DNA of 64,000 nucleotides from Gigaspora margarita (GCA_009809945.1 WTPW01000089.1:243673-307672); one strand, 5' to 3'; shown: positions 37,928-49,996, counted from the stretch's first letter. The notes: generated from the sequence alone by a model not told the origin. Numbers and translations are program-made.

Positions 37928-38509
37928 AGAAGTGCAATAAATCACATAATTTTCTAAGGGGGGTCACCCATCTATCATGTCCTATATATATATAGTATAA
38001 ACAGTCAATAATATTGAAGCAAAATTGATTATTAGTTAATTGCAGATAGTTGCTACATAGTAAAGTCTAAATTCTACTATGTCAATCGATAATTATTGAT
38101 TAAGTAAACTTATTTGGAAGACAAAAATACACATACTCTAATAAAATTGATGAATTTTTTACTATTTAACTTTTAATTTTTACGTTCGTCGAATATATTT
38201 TTTTAAAAAATTTTAATTTTTCTGTTGAACGTGAAAATCAAAAGTCAATTAATAAAAAAATTCTCTAATACTTATGAAAATTTTGTGTAAGTGTATTTTG
38301 ACCTTTTGAATAACTTAACTTAAGCGATTTTAATCGATTTGTTTAGTAAAATTTAGACTTTACTATGTAGCAACTTTTGTCAATTGTGGGGTAGCATATT
38401 TTCAGGTCAAAGCCGTTTTTGAGTTTTATAAAATTTGATTGGTCAACAGTCCTATCATTAGGGGGTCAGGACCTATGTAAACCCTAATCACATAATTTAC
38501 TGCACTTCC
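37928..38509. mobile_element. Family P TIR element, copy 2
   Basis: Ends AGAAGTGCAATAAATCAC and ATTTACTGCACTTCC, with tttag at both sides (37923-37927, 38510-38514). It shows the uninvaded structure of the copy at 12761: a long internal hairpin with arms including TAAAGTCTAAATT and TTTTACGTTCGTCGAA. Confidence 0.78.
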
Positions 38510-39497
38510 TTTAGTACTTAAATTTTGCTTTTAAGTTTTAATTAATAATAATTTATAATACCATAAAACTTAGTATTTAACTAAATTGGTATCATGATTG
38601 TTAATATCTAAATTTTGCTCTTATGCAAGTTTTAGTTTTAATTAATACATAATTTATATGGACAATCAGAATAAACTGTTTGTATATAACATACAACACT
38701 TAGATGAGCCTGCAGAATGATTAATTGAGTAGTTACTGTGATTTATAGAAAACAATTAATTAATAGTAAAAGTAGTTTGCAATTAACTAAATTCATTATC
38801 ATATTTTATACTATGAATTTTTAGTAAAATCACTATAAGGATTACTTTAATTAATTTTAGTGCTTGTGCATAATCTCAAATACCTTTAATTTTAATATTT
38901 TATATACATTTCCATAATACTATTAACATGTGATAATTCATATAAAAATTTAAATAAAATTTGTAAATTGTTAATATCTATATAGATTTAGTAGATCCAT
39001 AAAATTTAAAGTTCCCAACAAGCTTTCTGGTAGTAATTCTAAGAATAAGGTAAAAATAGAAGGCCTTTGTAAATCTAAACTATTAAAATTGAATTTTGGG
39101 ATCTTAGTGATATATTACTATTTAGCAATTAGTATATATATATGTACAAATTATATAAAGCCTATGGCCAATAAAAATTTTTTATACAAATCATATGAAA
39201 ACTGGACTAAACTGGAACTGGAACTAGTTCCAATGGAATGGTCCAGTCCAGTTTTTAAAACTGGACTTAGGACTGTACCCAACACTGATAATCGTATCAT
39301 ATATGCAGGCGCTATTTTTAATCCCATAGGGAGAACATTCCATTCAAATTTGCCTTTACTGGGAAAAAAATATAGTGGTCTTATGCTTATCTTCTTCTCT
39401 CAATGTAAATTGATGTAAGCTCAGTAAAATCTAATGTAAAAAAAAATTTTATGCTGCATTAATTCGATATATTCTTCTTGTTCGCTATCTTCTTCCT

Positions 39498-39704
39498 ATG
39501 GCTAAGGTTAGTTCTGTAATCCCACCTCTCCTATCCAGTTCTCGAATGCACCAAATCTATGAAACCGCATCGCAATGTTTTTTTAATATTTATAGGCTCC
39601 ACGGCTGCGAATGCAGTGCAAGTACCTTAGCAAAATGCAAGAGTTGTAGTTACAGCAGGCTCTGCGGCTATTTTTGCAGTGCAGAGACCTTTGATACTTG
39701 GTAG
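39498..39704 (+). CDS. Small unrecognised Cys-rich reading frame
   Basis: A 68-codon frame in a GC-richer, non-repetitive stretch (about 39440-40040). It contains nine cysteines in its C-terminal half and no recognised domain. The DNA repeats CAGTGCAAGTACCTTA-like sequence three times (39621, 39678, 39741). Another phase of the same strand reads GSAAIFAVQRPLILGS, which looks equally protein-like. A polyadenylation-type AATAAAG at 40018 follows. It may be part of a transcript or a decayed element; the start and frame are not secure. Confidence 0.2.
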   Translation: MAKVSSVIPPLLSSSRMHQIYETASQCFFNIYRLHGCECSASTLAKCKSCSYSRLCGYFCSAETFDTW

Positions 39705-40397
39705 TGTGAACTATTCGGCGGATTCGCGACTGTAATAGTTCAGTGCAAGGACCTTAATAAATTTTAAGTTTTAAGTATCTTTATTACCTGTCTTGTATGC
39801 TCATGACACGCTATATATCGTCATGAAAAACGCTATTAGTTTTACAGTTGTATGCTTAAGTTAAAGCTGGTTAAGGATTATGAAGTATTTATGTTTGTTG
39901 GCTTAGTTATTTTGGGTTAGAACCATTCGACGCTTAAGAGCATGCGTCGTTGTAATATGAATGTAATTAGAGACTGTTAGAGATAGTGAACCTATTTCCA
40001 TATGTTTCTTCATCGTTAATAAAGTTTTTATTCCTGATCGAGCAATAATAATTATAATTTCATACAATAAAAACTTTTGAATCTGATTTTATGATATCAA
40101 ATATGCATTATTACTTATTATAGTGTATAACAATTTTTTTATATAATAAAAAATAATAAGCAAGCAGCTTTGGTGTTTACAAAATGCGATCACAGATCAG
40201 TTCAACGGATTCTAAGCTTAAAATAATGTCATTCAAATGAATCATAATAAGTAATAATCAGCAGAGATAGGCAGCATTTAATGATCATCCGTAAAAATAG
40301 GTAAGGGGTAAAAACTAAATAAATATTTTAAAACCTTGCCCACTTAAGCATTTTTATTTACGACGTTTCATTTGTCCGGGGCATGACTGAACATATT

Positions 40398-40514
40398 ACT
40401 GTAAATTCTCGAAATAACGGGCATGGGCGTTATTTCGAATTTTGGCTCGAATTAAGCTCAGTTCGGGCCAAAATCGAAATAACACTCATGCCTTTATTTC
40501 GAAAATTTACGGCA
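40398..40514. mobile_element. Short TIR element around CGAAATAA
   Basis: Inverted repeats TGTAAATTCTCGAAATAACG and its diverged inverse, plus a second inner pair GTTATTTCGA.TTTTGGC. About 115 bp. TA-like borders; the 61-codon frame at 40383 is incidental. Confidence 0.55.
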
Positions 40515-40821
40515 ATTCATTACAAGAGTTACATTTTAATACATCTACATATCAAGTATAGACTTTAGTACAACAAAATACAGTGCATGTTATGTATTTA
40601 GCTCTGGTCGTGCAATGCCAAGTTTACTACGACATACCTATTTCTGTATTTTTATGTGATTACAGTAAAATCTTTACCCATTTATTATTCCCACAATATA
40701 CGTAATGTTATATGTGGTGCTTAGTGATTGCAGATCTAATTTTTATTATTTGTTTATACTTTCAATTCTCCATATTTGTGTTTTAAATTAAAATTCCGTT
40801 TAAAGAAATGTGTAACTGTTA

Positions 40822-41016
40822 CAGCCAGTCCTCTCTAAATGCAATGCGACGGGACCATATGTAAAAATTTAGCCAAACGTACACTTAGAGAAGTATTACA
40901 TTTAAGGAGGTAAAAATCTATAAGCGTAATATTAGTTGGGCCCAAGTGAAGACATGCATTTAGGGGCTTTTCATAGGACGTGCATTTAGGGAGGTTGCAT
41001 TTAGGGGGTCTGACTG
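40822..41016. mobile_element. Tc1/mariner-type MITE, TTTAGGGAGG family
   Basis: Ends CAGCCAGTCCTCTCTAAATG and the inverse of CAGTCAGACCCCCTAAATGC, with TA duplications (40820-40821, 41017-41018). The motif GCATTTAGG recurs inside. The 121-codon reverse frame 41200-40835 runs through it and is not convincing. Confidence 0.75.
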
Positions 41017-41981
41017 TATTATCAAAGGCACGGTAGAATGACTGTAGAGAATTGATAAGAGAATAATGGTAGAAGAGCAATTGTAAAAATATATTTAAAT
41101 AATCGGATGAGTCAAACGCATATAAGCAATATAAGAAACGTCCTTCAATAATCGAACAAATCGATATTACAATGATCTTATTTTTTTCCTTACAATACAA
41201 TTACTCATCGACTAGACCCTTCATTATTGAATTATTTCGATCATTATATACTTCGCCACCAAATCAGTACAAATCCCGAACCTTTAAAAACAATTGCTAT
41301 TTATAAAAAATTAAATTAAAAAAATGAATTTGTTTTTTTGTAAAAATCTTCTGTATAACTATAAGAATATATTTGATTTGTTTTAGATAAAGATTATTAA
41401 TAAAGTTTTTGAGAGATTAATTTATCCCGAGTTTGGGATTTGAGATTTAGGTGCAACAAACTATGTTAGTTTGGATTTGGGCGGCAAGTATAATCACTAT
41501 GTGTGATTTCTTGTTACTGAAATGTTAAACCCTCAAAAAGTACTTTAAATAGTATAAATAAGTCACCTGGGCAATGGATTTACATCAACCAATCCTTCTA
41601 TCATCCACGGATTATACCCGCTTTACAGACGTACAATTGTAACAGTAGTACATTATATCATTAATACTAATGTGTTAAAGTGTTTTTTTATGTTACACAT
41701 TGATCTCTTTATCATTCTGATCGGTCAAATTCAGGTCATCATATACGCCATTGCGGAATAGCCGCACTCAAAATAAATATGTTTAGCTAAATTATTCAAG
41801 TACCTGTTCGTACGTACATAAGTACGTATATACTTAGCATAAGCAAGCAATTTGTGCAACAAATATAAGCAAGCCAAGATCCAGTAAAGGATTATATATA
41901 TATATAGAGCTGTAAGTCGTTATGTTCGATATGTAATAAAAAAATTATCCTTTTTTTCAAAATAAATAACAAATAAAGAAA

Positions 41982-43414
41982 ATGATTGCATTGCCAAGCG
42001 AATGCTTTTTTGGAATATTAATTAACCTCAAAGGCCACTATAGAAGCTTATTTTCATGCCTTCTTGTAAACCGTCAATGGTGTAGAAATGCTGTATTAAT
42101 ATTATGGAGTGAACTAGATATTTTTGAAAATAAGAAACTTATAAGAACTTGTCTTTTAGCATTAAGCCTTGAAGAACAAGCATTATTAGTACCATTTAAC
42201 ATAGTATTTCCAAATTATCCAAAACTATTATTTGATTATACGAATTATATTATGACTATTAAGATTTATTCTGACGAAGGAATTTTAAAATGGCTTAGTC
42301 TTTCTACAAATGATGTAATGTCTATATATATTGCTGGAACAATTAAATATGCTTTGACCATAATGTTTCTGCGAAAATGCAAGAATCTTAAAAATATAAT
42401 TATCGGTGGTACCATTTATGATAAAACGATAAATTTATTAGCGAGGATTCTTAATAAAAATTCAGGTCTGACCTCTTTAAGGCTTCGGAATAATCACCTT
42501 GATTCTGAGGAAGTGAAAATATTGGCAGATGCTCTTTGCAAGAACAACACGCTAACTATCCTTGAAATTCATAATAATAAACTTGGTTTTAAAGGTGGAA
42601 AAGCACTAGCAGAAGCTCTTTTTAAAAACCACACTTTGACCTTCCTAAGTCTTAAAGGAAATGGTCTCTGTACTAAAGTGGGAAGTATGTTGATGATGGC
42701 ACTTTATAAGAATACTACTTTAACTTATTTGCATTTCGTTGATAATTATCTTGATTCCGAGGGAGGGAAGGCATTGGCAGAGGCTCTTAGTAAAATAGTA
42801 CTTTATTCTATTTAAATATTAGCAATAATATACTTGGATCTACAGGTGGAAACGCATTAATGGAAGCTCTTTGTAAAAATAGTACTCTTACTTTTCTAAA
42901 ACTTAAAAGTAACTCGCTTGGTCCTGATGTGGGAAAAACATTGGCAAAAGCTCTATATATGAATGCTACATTAACATTTTTAGACCTTAATGGAAACAAA
43001 CTTGGTTCAGAAGGAGGAAAATCTTTAGCGAAGGCTCTTTATAGAAATAATAGTCTAACTCATTTAAAGCTTAATAACAATCAACTTGGTTTTGAAGGAG
43101 GAAAAGCATTAGCAGAATCTCTTTGTAACAATAATGCACTAATTGTATTACATCTTTGGAAAAACAATATTAACCTTTGAGGAAAAGCATTTGTTGAAAC
43201 ACTTTATAAAAACTCTACGTTGATTTTCTTAGATCTTAGTGATAATCAACTCGGCTTTGAAATAGGCGAAGCATTATCTGAAGCTCTTAACAAAAACACT
43301 ACTTTGACCACTTTGAGTCTTTACAGCAATCAGATTTGTGACAGTATTTTAGATAAAATTGATAATTTACTTACAAGGAATAAAAAAAATAAAGCTCTAA
43401 CTTTACATGAATAA
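41982..43414 (+). pseudogene. F-box / leucine-rich-repeat (RNI-like, NLRC3-like) protein gene, interrupted
   Basis: The only likely host gene. Codons 1-45 (LPSECFFGILINLK, LVNRQWCRNAVLILWSEL) match the F-box N-terminus common in Glomeromycotina, which would bind Skp1 in a ubiquitin ligase. From about codon 165, repeats of 28 residues follow the RNase-inhibitor pattern, for example LTFLDLNGNKLGSEGGKSLAKALYR, at least nine units, forming a curved binding surface. No intron is needed. The frame shifts in an A-run at 42792-42795 (one base short) and continues in the next frame, then a TGA at 43178-43180 follows a short loss in one repeat unit. Downstream units (to 43414) stay in frame with that. 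Either a recent pseudogene or sequence errors. Confidence 0.82.
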
Positions 43415-43865
43415 AATAATACAAATTATATGCTTATACGCTTTTACTAAAACGTACTTATAGTATTGTTAGATCCAAAATATCACTTGACCTTGAGGCC
43501 ATGGATTAGGTGTCCAGAATTATGATGCGGCATAATTTAGCCTGTGCCGCATACGCATTATGCATTGCATAAATTGCATAATTTAAACCATTTTACATAA
43601 TAGTCCGCATAATATATGTGTATTCGGATTCTTCAGGCAATGAAATTGTACCATATCTTGGAGTTTGGAACCGTTATTGTTTTGATGCGTTAAAACTGAA
43701 TTTAATCACTTTTAACATATAAAAATGAACTCGGTTCGAAACTTCATCGAATATAAATCCAATAACTAAATCACAATGTTAACTAATTCTTTGATAATGA
43801 GATATCTAATTTCCCTCTTAGAATATAAGCTCAGAATACATACTGGATCAGTCTAACCTAAAGTA

Positions 43866-45137
43866 TGGTGCCGTAAATAGCTAATTACGACAATTATATT
43901 TACGACATATATTTTTACACCGCCTTTTTAAAACCTTAATTGTAGTAAGTATTACTACATGCGTAATTATTACGACGTGTCGTAATTATTACGACAAATT
44001 ACTACATGTAGTAATAATTACGCCAATGTAGTAACATAAATTTAATTTATCGATCTTATTAGAAAAAAATTATTGGAATTTGTAAGGTTGGAGCTACTTT
44101 AATTTCCAGTGTTATAGCGATAGACCACTACAGTATTTTATCTGACCTGGCTTAGAGCATTTGCTTACTAATAAGGCCAGACCAAGTTGATTCTATGTTT
44201 TACATTGCCTCCCTCTCCTTTCCAGGGGGGGGGGGGGTGGTGGTTCATATAATAAAAAAATTTTTTCAAAATTTTTCCGTGACTGTAAATTTTTCCAAAA
44301 TATCCCGTAGCCCTATGTATATTTATCTAAATTTTTTTTTACTATGAGGGAGGGGGACGCTGTGGTGGGTAATGTAAGAATCCACTTGGTCTGGCCTAAT
44401 ATTGATCATTAAAGTATGATGGCACAATTAGCTAGTTATACAATAATTTTTACATGATTTTTTTTCACCCTTATCCTAATATCGAAGTTAACTTTTTTAA
44501 TCGAAAAATGCAATGACGCATCGCGATTTTTTTTTTGCCCAATAGAATTTTAGCGCATATCATCACGTGTCTGTGGAATTTTATGTAAGTTGATATGGGT
44601 AAACTTGCAAATCAATAGGTGTAATCGACCTATACAGTAATTGCTATTTTGTATATTTACAGTATGAGCAGATAGGGGTCGGTCGTCTAAAGCGGAGCAG
44701 CATCACGCGACATGCGACCAATCAAATTATAGAAATTTGATGATCTTCGGCGAAGCAGAAAGCGAAAAACTTGAAAAATACAAAAAACGGTCTAAAACGG
44801 AGTAGATTCTTCTAATATATATCTTGGCGAATTAACTTTAGGGTTAGGGTCATCATAGATTAAATTTAGGTAGGTTTTAGGTAGTTATATATTAGCAAAT
44901 CGCCTTCCCAACATTTTTAATTAATCCATCAAGGCAGGTTTAGACGTCCTCTACAAATTGTAATAATTACGACATGTCGTAATAATTACGACATGTAGTA
45001 ATTATTACGACATGTAGTAATAATTACGACATGTCGTAATTATTATTATTACATGATCGTAATTATTACTACAATTACGACTTTTGTAATAAATAATTAT
45101 TACATTACGACAAATTGCATTTTGAATTACGGCACCA
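43866..45137. mobile_element. TIR element with ATTACGACATGTCGTAAT arrays
   Basis: Ends TGGTGCCGTAAAT and ATTACGGCACCA. Next to each end lie clusters of self-complementary ATTACGACATGTCGTAAT-type units (43950-44040, 44960-45110). The interior holds a PIF/Harbinger MITE and unrecognised sequence (44400-44940) with CGGTCTAAAACGGAGTAG-like repeats. Target duplication not determined. Confidence 0.55.
44175..44396. mobile_element. PIF/Harbinger-type MITE, GGCCAGACCAAGT family
   Basis: Ends GGCCAGACCAAGT and ACTTGGTCTGGCC between TAA duplications (44172-44174, 44397-44399). It contains a run of 14 G beginning near 44225. Confidence 0.82.
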
Positions 45138-45226
45138 ATCATTAGTCTAAACATGTTTATAGATGTAATAAAAATACTCAAGATATTTTATTTATTTAGA
45201 TGCAACATAAAAAAAGATATTCGCAC

Positions 45227-46183
45227 TAGTGGTTGGAACCGGGTTTATTTTTATTAACCGGGTTTAACAACTTTTCAAAAATCAAATCCGAATATAAATC
45301 GGTTATATTATCTCCAGTTAAATTCGATTAATCAGTTATATTAATCTGGTTAAATTCAATGAATTGGTTATATTAATCCGGTTAAAACTGATTAATCAGT
45401 TATATTAATTTGGTTGAATCGATTAATCGGTTATATTAATTTGGATAAATTCAATTAATCAGTTATATTAACTGGTTGAATTCGATTAATCGGTTGTATT
45501 AATCTGGTTGAATTCGATTAACTGGTTAACCAGTTATATTATTCAGAACAATACTAAAATGTCAACACATTTAAAGTTACGTTTTCGCTTGGATGTAATC
45601 CCAGTATTTTTGGGTACGTTTAGTTTATATGAAAAAAAATTTATGATTGAGATTTATTTTTTTGGATTATAGATTCGGAGTTTCAGGTTCCGTAGTTTCA
45701 ATTTTTTTGAAAAAATCTGACTCTACTACAAAGTATAAAGAAATTCAATAAAAATTCCTGCTGATATTAAAACATGACTGCCATATAGATGAGGTTCAAA
45801 ATCCATATCATTCCACCATCTTTATTATTAAATAATGAAAGAGTATTGGAATCAGGTATAGCAGATAAATGGTTAGTTAAATGGAGGTGAATTCGATTTA
45901 CCAATTATTCAGATGAATTAGGTTATAATAAATCAATTAATCAGTTGTAATAACCTGATTAATCATATGGGTTCAGTTATAATAAAACCGATTGATCGTA
46001 TGGATTCAGTTATACTAAAACTGATTAATCGGATAGATTCGGTTATAATAAAACCGATTAATCGGGTAGGTTCGGTTATAATAAAACCGATTGATCGATT
46101 TAAAATTTTATCAACCCGATTAAAAATTATAACCGGTTAAACCCGGTTATAAATCTGATTACGATAACTGGTTCCAACCTCTA
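45227..46183. mobile_element. hAT element with 30-bp minisatellite arrays at both ends
   Basis: Ends TAGTGGTTGGAACC and the diverged inverse GGTTCCAACCTCTA. Octamers attcgcac (45219-45226) and attcgcag (46184-46191) match at 7 of 8. About nine units of AATCGGTTATATTAATCTGG at the left and about seven inverted units at the right. Confidence 0.85.
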
Positions 46184-46497
46184 ATTCGCAGTTTAAAATT
46201 ATATGCTTTACAGAAAATATAGACATTAAGAAAATGTTTTGCATCACTTTTCGCTAGAAAACTATTTTGCATATTTTATTTCGTAGCATAGTGCATAATT
46301 TTGCATAATTCACAATTTGCTGCTTTGCCACATGCATAATATGGCAATCTTCACATCATAATCCTGGGCACCCTACACGGATGTCCGCTAAATCACGTAA
46401 TGTAATCATATCTCATAACACAAACACCAAGAAAGTAAGTCATGCAATTAGTGTAAATAGATCTAGAGTTTTTTTCTATATACAGTCTTCCTCCTCT

Positions 46498-46690
46498 ATA
46501 ATCACCTCCTATACAATCACAACCTTTAAATAATCACATAAAGTTTCAATTCAATTGTTTTTATTTATAAAATACCTATATGTTATCACAATTTGCTTAT
46601 AATCACTATCAACAAATATAGTACTGTATAAATAAAATATAATACATATATAATATCATTCTATATAATCACATTAAAACAAATATATTA
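46498..46690. repeat. One-ended Tc1-like fragment
   Basis: Begins TACAGTCTTCCTCCTCTATA, similar to the terminus at 15400, with repeated TATAATCAC motifs up to about 46670. The other end is missing. Confidence 0.4.
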
Positions 46691-46924
46691 ATTATCGTAA
46701 TAATTTTTTAGCAAACATGAGAAAAATTCTTAATTTACAAGAATACATCTACCGCATTAAAACTTACACTAACTTGCTATAGAACTGCCTACACTAAATT
46801 CTATCCTAATATTTGATACACAAAAATGAATTAATATTTCGCATAGCTCACTGCATTTACACGACGCCTTTCTTGTTATTTTTAATAAGTGTTCCATAAG
46901 TAATTGAGGCTTTATGGCTTCAAC

Positions 46925-47471
46925 TAATGATGCCTGACGAAACTATTTTCGCATGGATGAAATGGTTTCGTCTATAAACTATAGACGATTGACGAAACTA
47001 CAGACGATTGACGAAACTACAGACGATTGACGAATCTCTTGACGAAATTAATTTGGCCAATAAAATATTAAATTGTAACTGTCCATCTTTCTCTATAGCA
47101 CATCTGGATATTCTGAATCTTAAATTTTTATCAAAATATTTCTTATAAAGTTTCGTCAGTCTCTTCCTATTGGATATCTCCGGGTGATTAATGTAAATCA
47201 TCGGATAATTTCGGATAAAGATGTCAAAAAATATATATATATATAGATATGAACAAAAAATTAAGTTCGCATGGGCTAATTAATTTCCATTAACTAGTTT
47301 TCAATGACATCTGAAGGATAAAAATCACTTTTTTTTTAATTTTCTTACATTTGTCATATAAAATTTATGGTTCATCATAAGCTTTGTCATTCGTCACGAG
47401 TTTCGTCATTCGTCATTTGTCAAATTAAAGTTGCCTGACGAAATGATTTCGTCATTCGTCAGGCATCATTA
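46925..47471. mobile_element. hAT element with TGACGAAA repeats
   Basis: Ends TAATGATGCCTGACGAA and its inverse. Octamers gcttcaac (46917-46924) and gctttgac (47472-47479) match at 6 of 8. Subterminal TGACGAAA/TTTCGTCA units include a three-fold 17-bp tandem (ACAGACGATTGACGAAA, 46966-47035). The 67-codon reverse frame in it is unrecognised. Confidence 0.78.
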
Positions 47472-47720
47472 GCTTTGACAAAGCATTCATCGTCTTTCTA
47501 GATTGCTGATATATACTGTGTCAGAGATATTGTATGTCTGGCCAAGGATCCGAGACTAGTTAAATTATAATGTTAAAGAATTCTTAGGTGGCAATCTCTT
47601 ACTTTTATTATCAAGGCTGAATTATAATTTTCGCAAAGTGACTATAATTATTTAATGCACATATTATTTTAAGTACACATTTGCTTCAAGTATATCACGT
47701 TATATGTAATTTATACTAAT

Positions 47721-48222
47721 TAATTCGTGATCCGCATGTGAACCAGTGAAAAAAACATAGTAAACTGCGGGGATATGTTTACTATGTAATTTTTGCCTTT
47801 TTTGGAATCTGGCTTTTCCCCAAGGATAAATCGATTTTGTACTAAGTAAACCTCTCACATGCGCATAGCAAAAGTTGTAGAGGCGATAATTACGAGCATA
47901 ATGGTAGTTGAAACATTAAAATCAGTCTAGCGGATCGTAAGATATGGGCATTTTTGTCTTTACGACTATTTGTTTACTTCTTTGTTTACATCTATAGTCG
48001 TGAGGACAAATACACCTATATCTCACGATCCACTGGGCCGATTTTAATGGTTTAACTACATTATGCTCGTATTTTTCTCCTCTACAACGTTTGTTATGCG
48101 CACAAGGGAGGTTTATTTAGTACGAAATCGATTTACCCTTAAACGCCAGATTCCGAAAAAGGCAAAATTTAATAGTGAAAATCACATGATTTTTCACTGA
48201 TTCACATGCGGATCACGAATTA
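47721..48222. mobile_element. Foldback element, arms about 240 bp
   Basis: Arms run inward from TAATTCGTGATCCGCATGTG and its inverse almost to the centre near 47980. Inner arm motif TTAAAATCRGYCYAGYGGATCG is also recognisable in the ends of the element at 60450. Confidence 0.75.
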
Positions 48223-48349
48223 ACTAATTTTAAAGCAAAGCAATAATACATATTTTTATAAACTATTGTTATAATTCGATCTTCATGTTCATGAATATCA
48301 GTAGAACTGTTATAGTTATCAGGAGAACATAATAAGGAAAATTGTTATC

Positions 48350-48560
48350 ACAAATCATCATCAGGAAATTCATCGTATTGCTAGGAAAGTTATCGTCAGG
48401 AAAGTTATCATCAGGAAAGTCATCGTCAGAGAAGTCATCATCAGGGAAGTCACATCAGGGAAGTCATCATCAGGGAAGTCATTGTCAGAAAAGTAAACAT
48501 CAGGAAAGTATCATTAGGGAAGTTATTATCGTCACCAGGAAAGTCATTATCATAAGAAAA
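48350..48560 (+). repeat. 15-bp minisatellite (TCATCATCAGGGAAG)
   Basis: About thirteen imperfect units. It forms a Ser/Gly/Lys repeat frame (48342-48623) that is judged incidental. It lies just downstream of the Tigger gene end. Confidence 0.7.
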
Positions 48561-49323
48561 ATTTACTTCATTAAGAGAATGTTTATCATTAAAAGACATA
48601 GTTTGATCTTTGCTTTTCTTTAATAAATTTCTGCCATGGACTCAGTAATTTTTCGTTTCATTAATGGTATATACTTCGAAATACTGCTAAGTCATTATTA
48701 TTGAAGAAAAAATTATTGTCCATTTGTTCAGCGAATAAAATAAAAGTTTTTACCCTATTTAATCCTTCAACAGGAGAAATGTTTGGTGGCTCTTCATCAG
48801 AGTCATCCGGATCGCCTTGCTCACGTTCTAATTGCTTTGTTAATATGGTTTCAACAATTTGATTGTTATCAAGCACTTCTTTCATAGGAAAATAAGTATC
48901 ATTAACCTTGATATAAGCATCTATTTCTTGTGAAACCGTTTGATCAGTAAGATCAATTACTAATCCATGTATTTTATTTTTCTCACACTCCATCGTTTTT
49001 AAATATATATTATATGCAAGTTCAACATCATCGTCCAGCACCAACAGCAAAATACCAGTCTTTGTCCAACAATTTGCCATTGTTGACTCATCTACTTCGT
49101 TCCATGAAGCCACCACATAATCAATTGCGTCTTTAATAGTCAATTTATTTCTAACAAATAAAAATAATCTTTAAAGATTATGCAGTATAGAGTTTCTAAA
49201 TTTGTATGATTTTAGCAATTTTTATTGCTTGAACAATAAAAATTTTCCAAAAATACTTAGGCCAGGGCACTCTAATATAGTAGAGGGTTTCAGAGTTAAA
49301 TTATTTTAAGTTCTATTTTTGTT

Positions 49324-49361
49324 TAGAGATGGGCAATTTACTATTACCTTGCACATCTCTA
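49324..49361. mobile_element. 38-bp hAT-like mini-palindrome in the Tigger intron
   Basis: TAGAGATGGGCAATTTAC is followed directly by its near inverse ending CATCTCTA. Octamers tttttgtt (49316-49323) and gttttgtt (49362-49369) match at 7 of 8. It consists of little more than two hAT termini. Confidence 0.6.
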
Positions 49362-49996
49362 GTTTTGTTTTGAAATTTTAAAATTTTGAAATCAAAAAAG
49401 AAAATAGAAATTATTCGAAGAAAATAAAAATCTATTTTTTTTTTTTGATAATTAATTATAGAATTTCAAAAAAATATTTATAATTGTAAAAGTATACATT
49501 ATTATATTAACAAGCTTACAAATAAATAAAATTTATAGATCACTGATTTCGAAATAAATACATCACTAATTTAATTCGAAATCAGATACCTAAACCTTAG
49601 CATTGAAACCCTAATATTTAATACAGTAAATTTACTCAGGATCTCGAAAATCTAGTCCGCTTTCAAACTGATCCAGAATATGTTGAATGTATTTTTTTTT
49701 GATATTTTGCTTTGATGCATTTAATGATCCCTGCATCAATAGGTTGAAGATGTGAGGTAGTATTAGTGGGCAAAAATTTAACTTGAATATTTGTTGACTT
49801 ATAGTCAGATAAATCAGGAAGTGTATAAACACTGGATTGGCTTCCACCATGTTTGATTTACTATGTTGAACAGTAAGACTTTGTTGGTTATTTTGAGTAA
49901 TATTATTTGATTTTGGGTAACCATGATGGCAACCATGGCTGTGACCACAGTTATGATTACAACTGTGACCACAACTGTAATCACTTCTGTTGTGAT

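Larger units (their letters stand above)
37254..39288. mobile_element. hAT-like element with CTGGACTGGTCCAG repeats
   Basis: Begins TAGTGTTGG and ends CCAACACTG, a hAT-type terminus. Both ends are packed with CTGGACT/AGTCCAG motifs (37260-37340, 39190-39270). It interrupts the gypsy gene, but matching octamers were not found. It hosts two further elements. The 109-codon plus-strand frame starting at 39089 runs through the end repeats and is not judged real. Confidence 0.6.
36840..39440 (-). pseudogene. Ty3/gypsy reverse transcriptase remnant, split by an insertion
   Basis: Two minus-strand blocks belong to one LTR-retrotransposon polymerase. The upstream block (39425-39289) reads LHQFTLREEDKHKT and KFEWNVLPMGLKIAPA, the family's motif A-B region. 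The downstream block (37253-36840) reads ELFKDFLFVYVYMNDLTIAS (the YxDD box, with Asn for the first Asp), HIKMVFEHIKRGCMSLKPDK and then, with stops and frameshifts, the connection to RNase H. The 2-kb insert 37254-39288 falls between them, immediately before ELFKDF. No LTRs were recognised. Non-functional. Confidence 0.72.
43507..46374. mobile_element. hAT-like element with GCATAAT repeats, invaded
   Basis: Left end TAGGTGTCCAGAATTATGATG and right end inverse AGGGTGCCCAGGATTATGATG. Octamers ccatggat (43499-43506) and acacggat (46375-46382) match at 6 of 8. Both ends carry GCATAATTTGCATAA motifs. At least three other elements lie inside; no transposase recognised. Confidence 0.65.

Noticed and set aside
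37246..39296. 8-bp target duplication for the element at 37254
   Set aside because: The flanking octamers tatgtatc and ataatcgt do not match; the insertion is supported only by the termini and the split reverse transcriptase.
42808..42999. 63-codon reverse frame
   Set aside because: Antisense shadow of the leucine-rich repeats on the plus strand.
48350..48560. Regularly spaced repeats considered as a CRISPR array or a Ser/Lys-rich protein
   Set aside because: Units are directly adjacent without unique spacers and the genome is eukaryotic; a minisatellite explains it.
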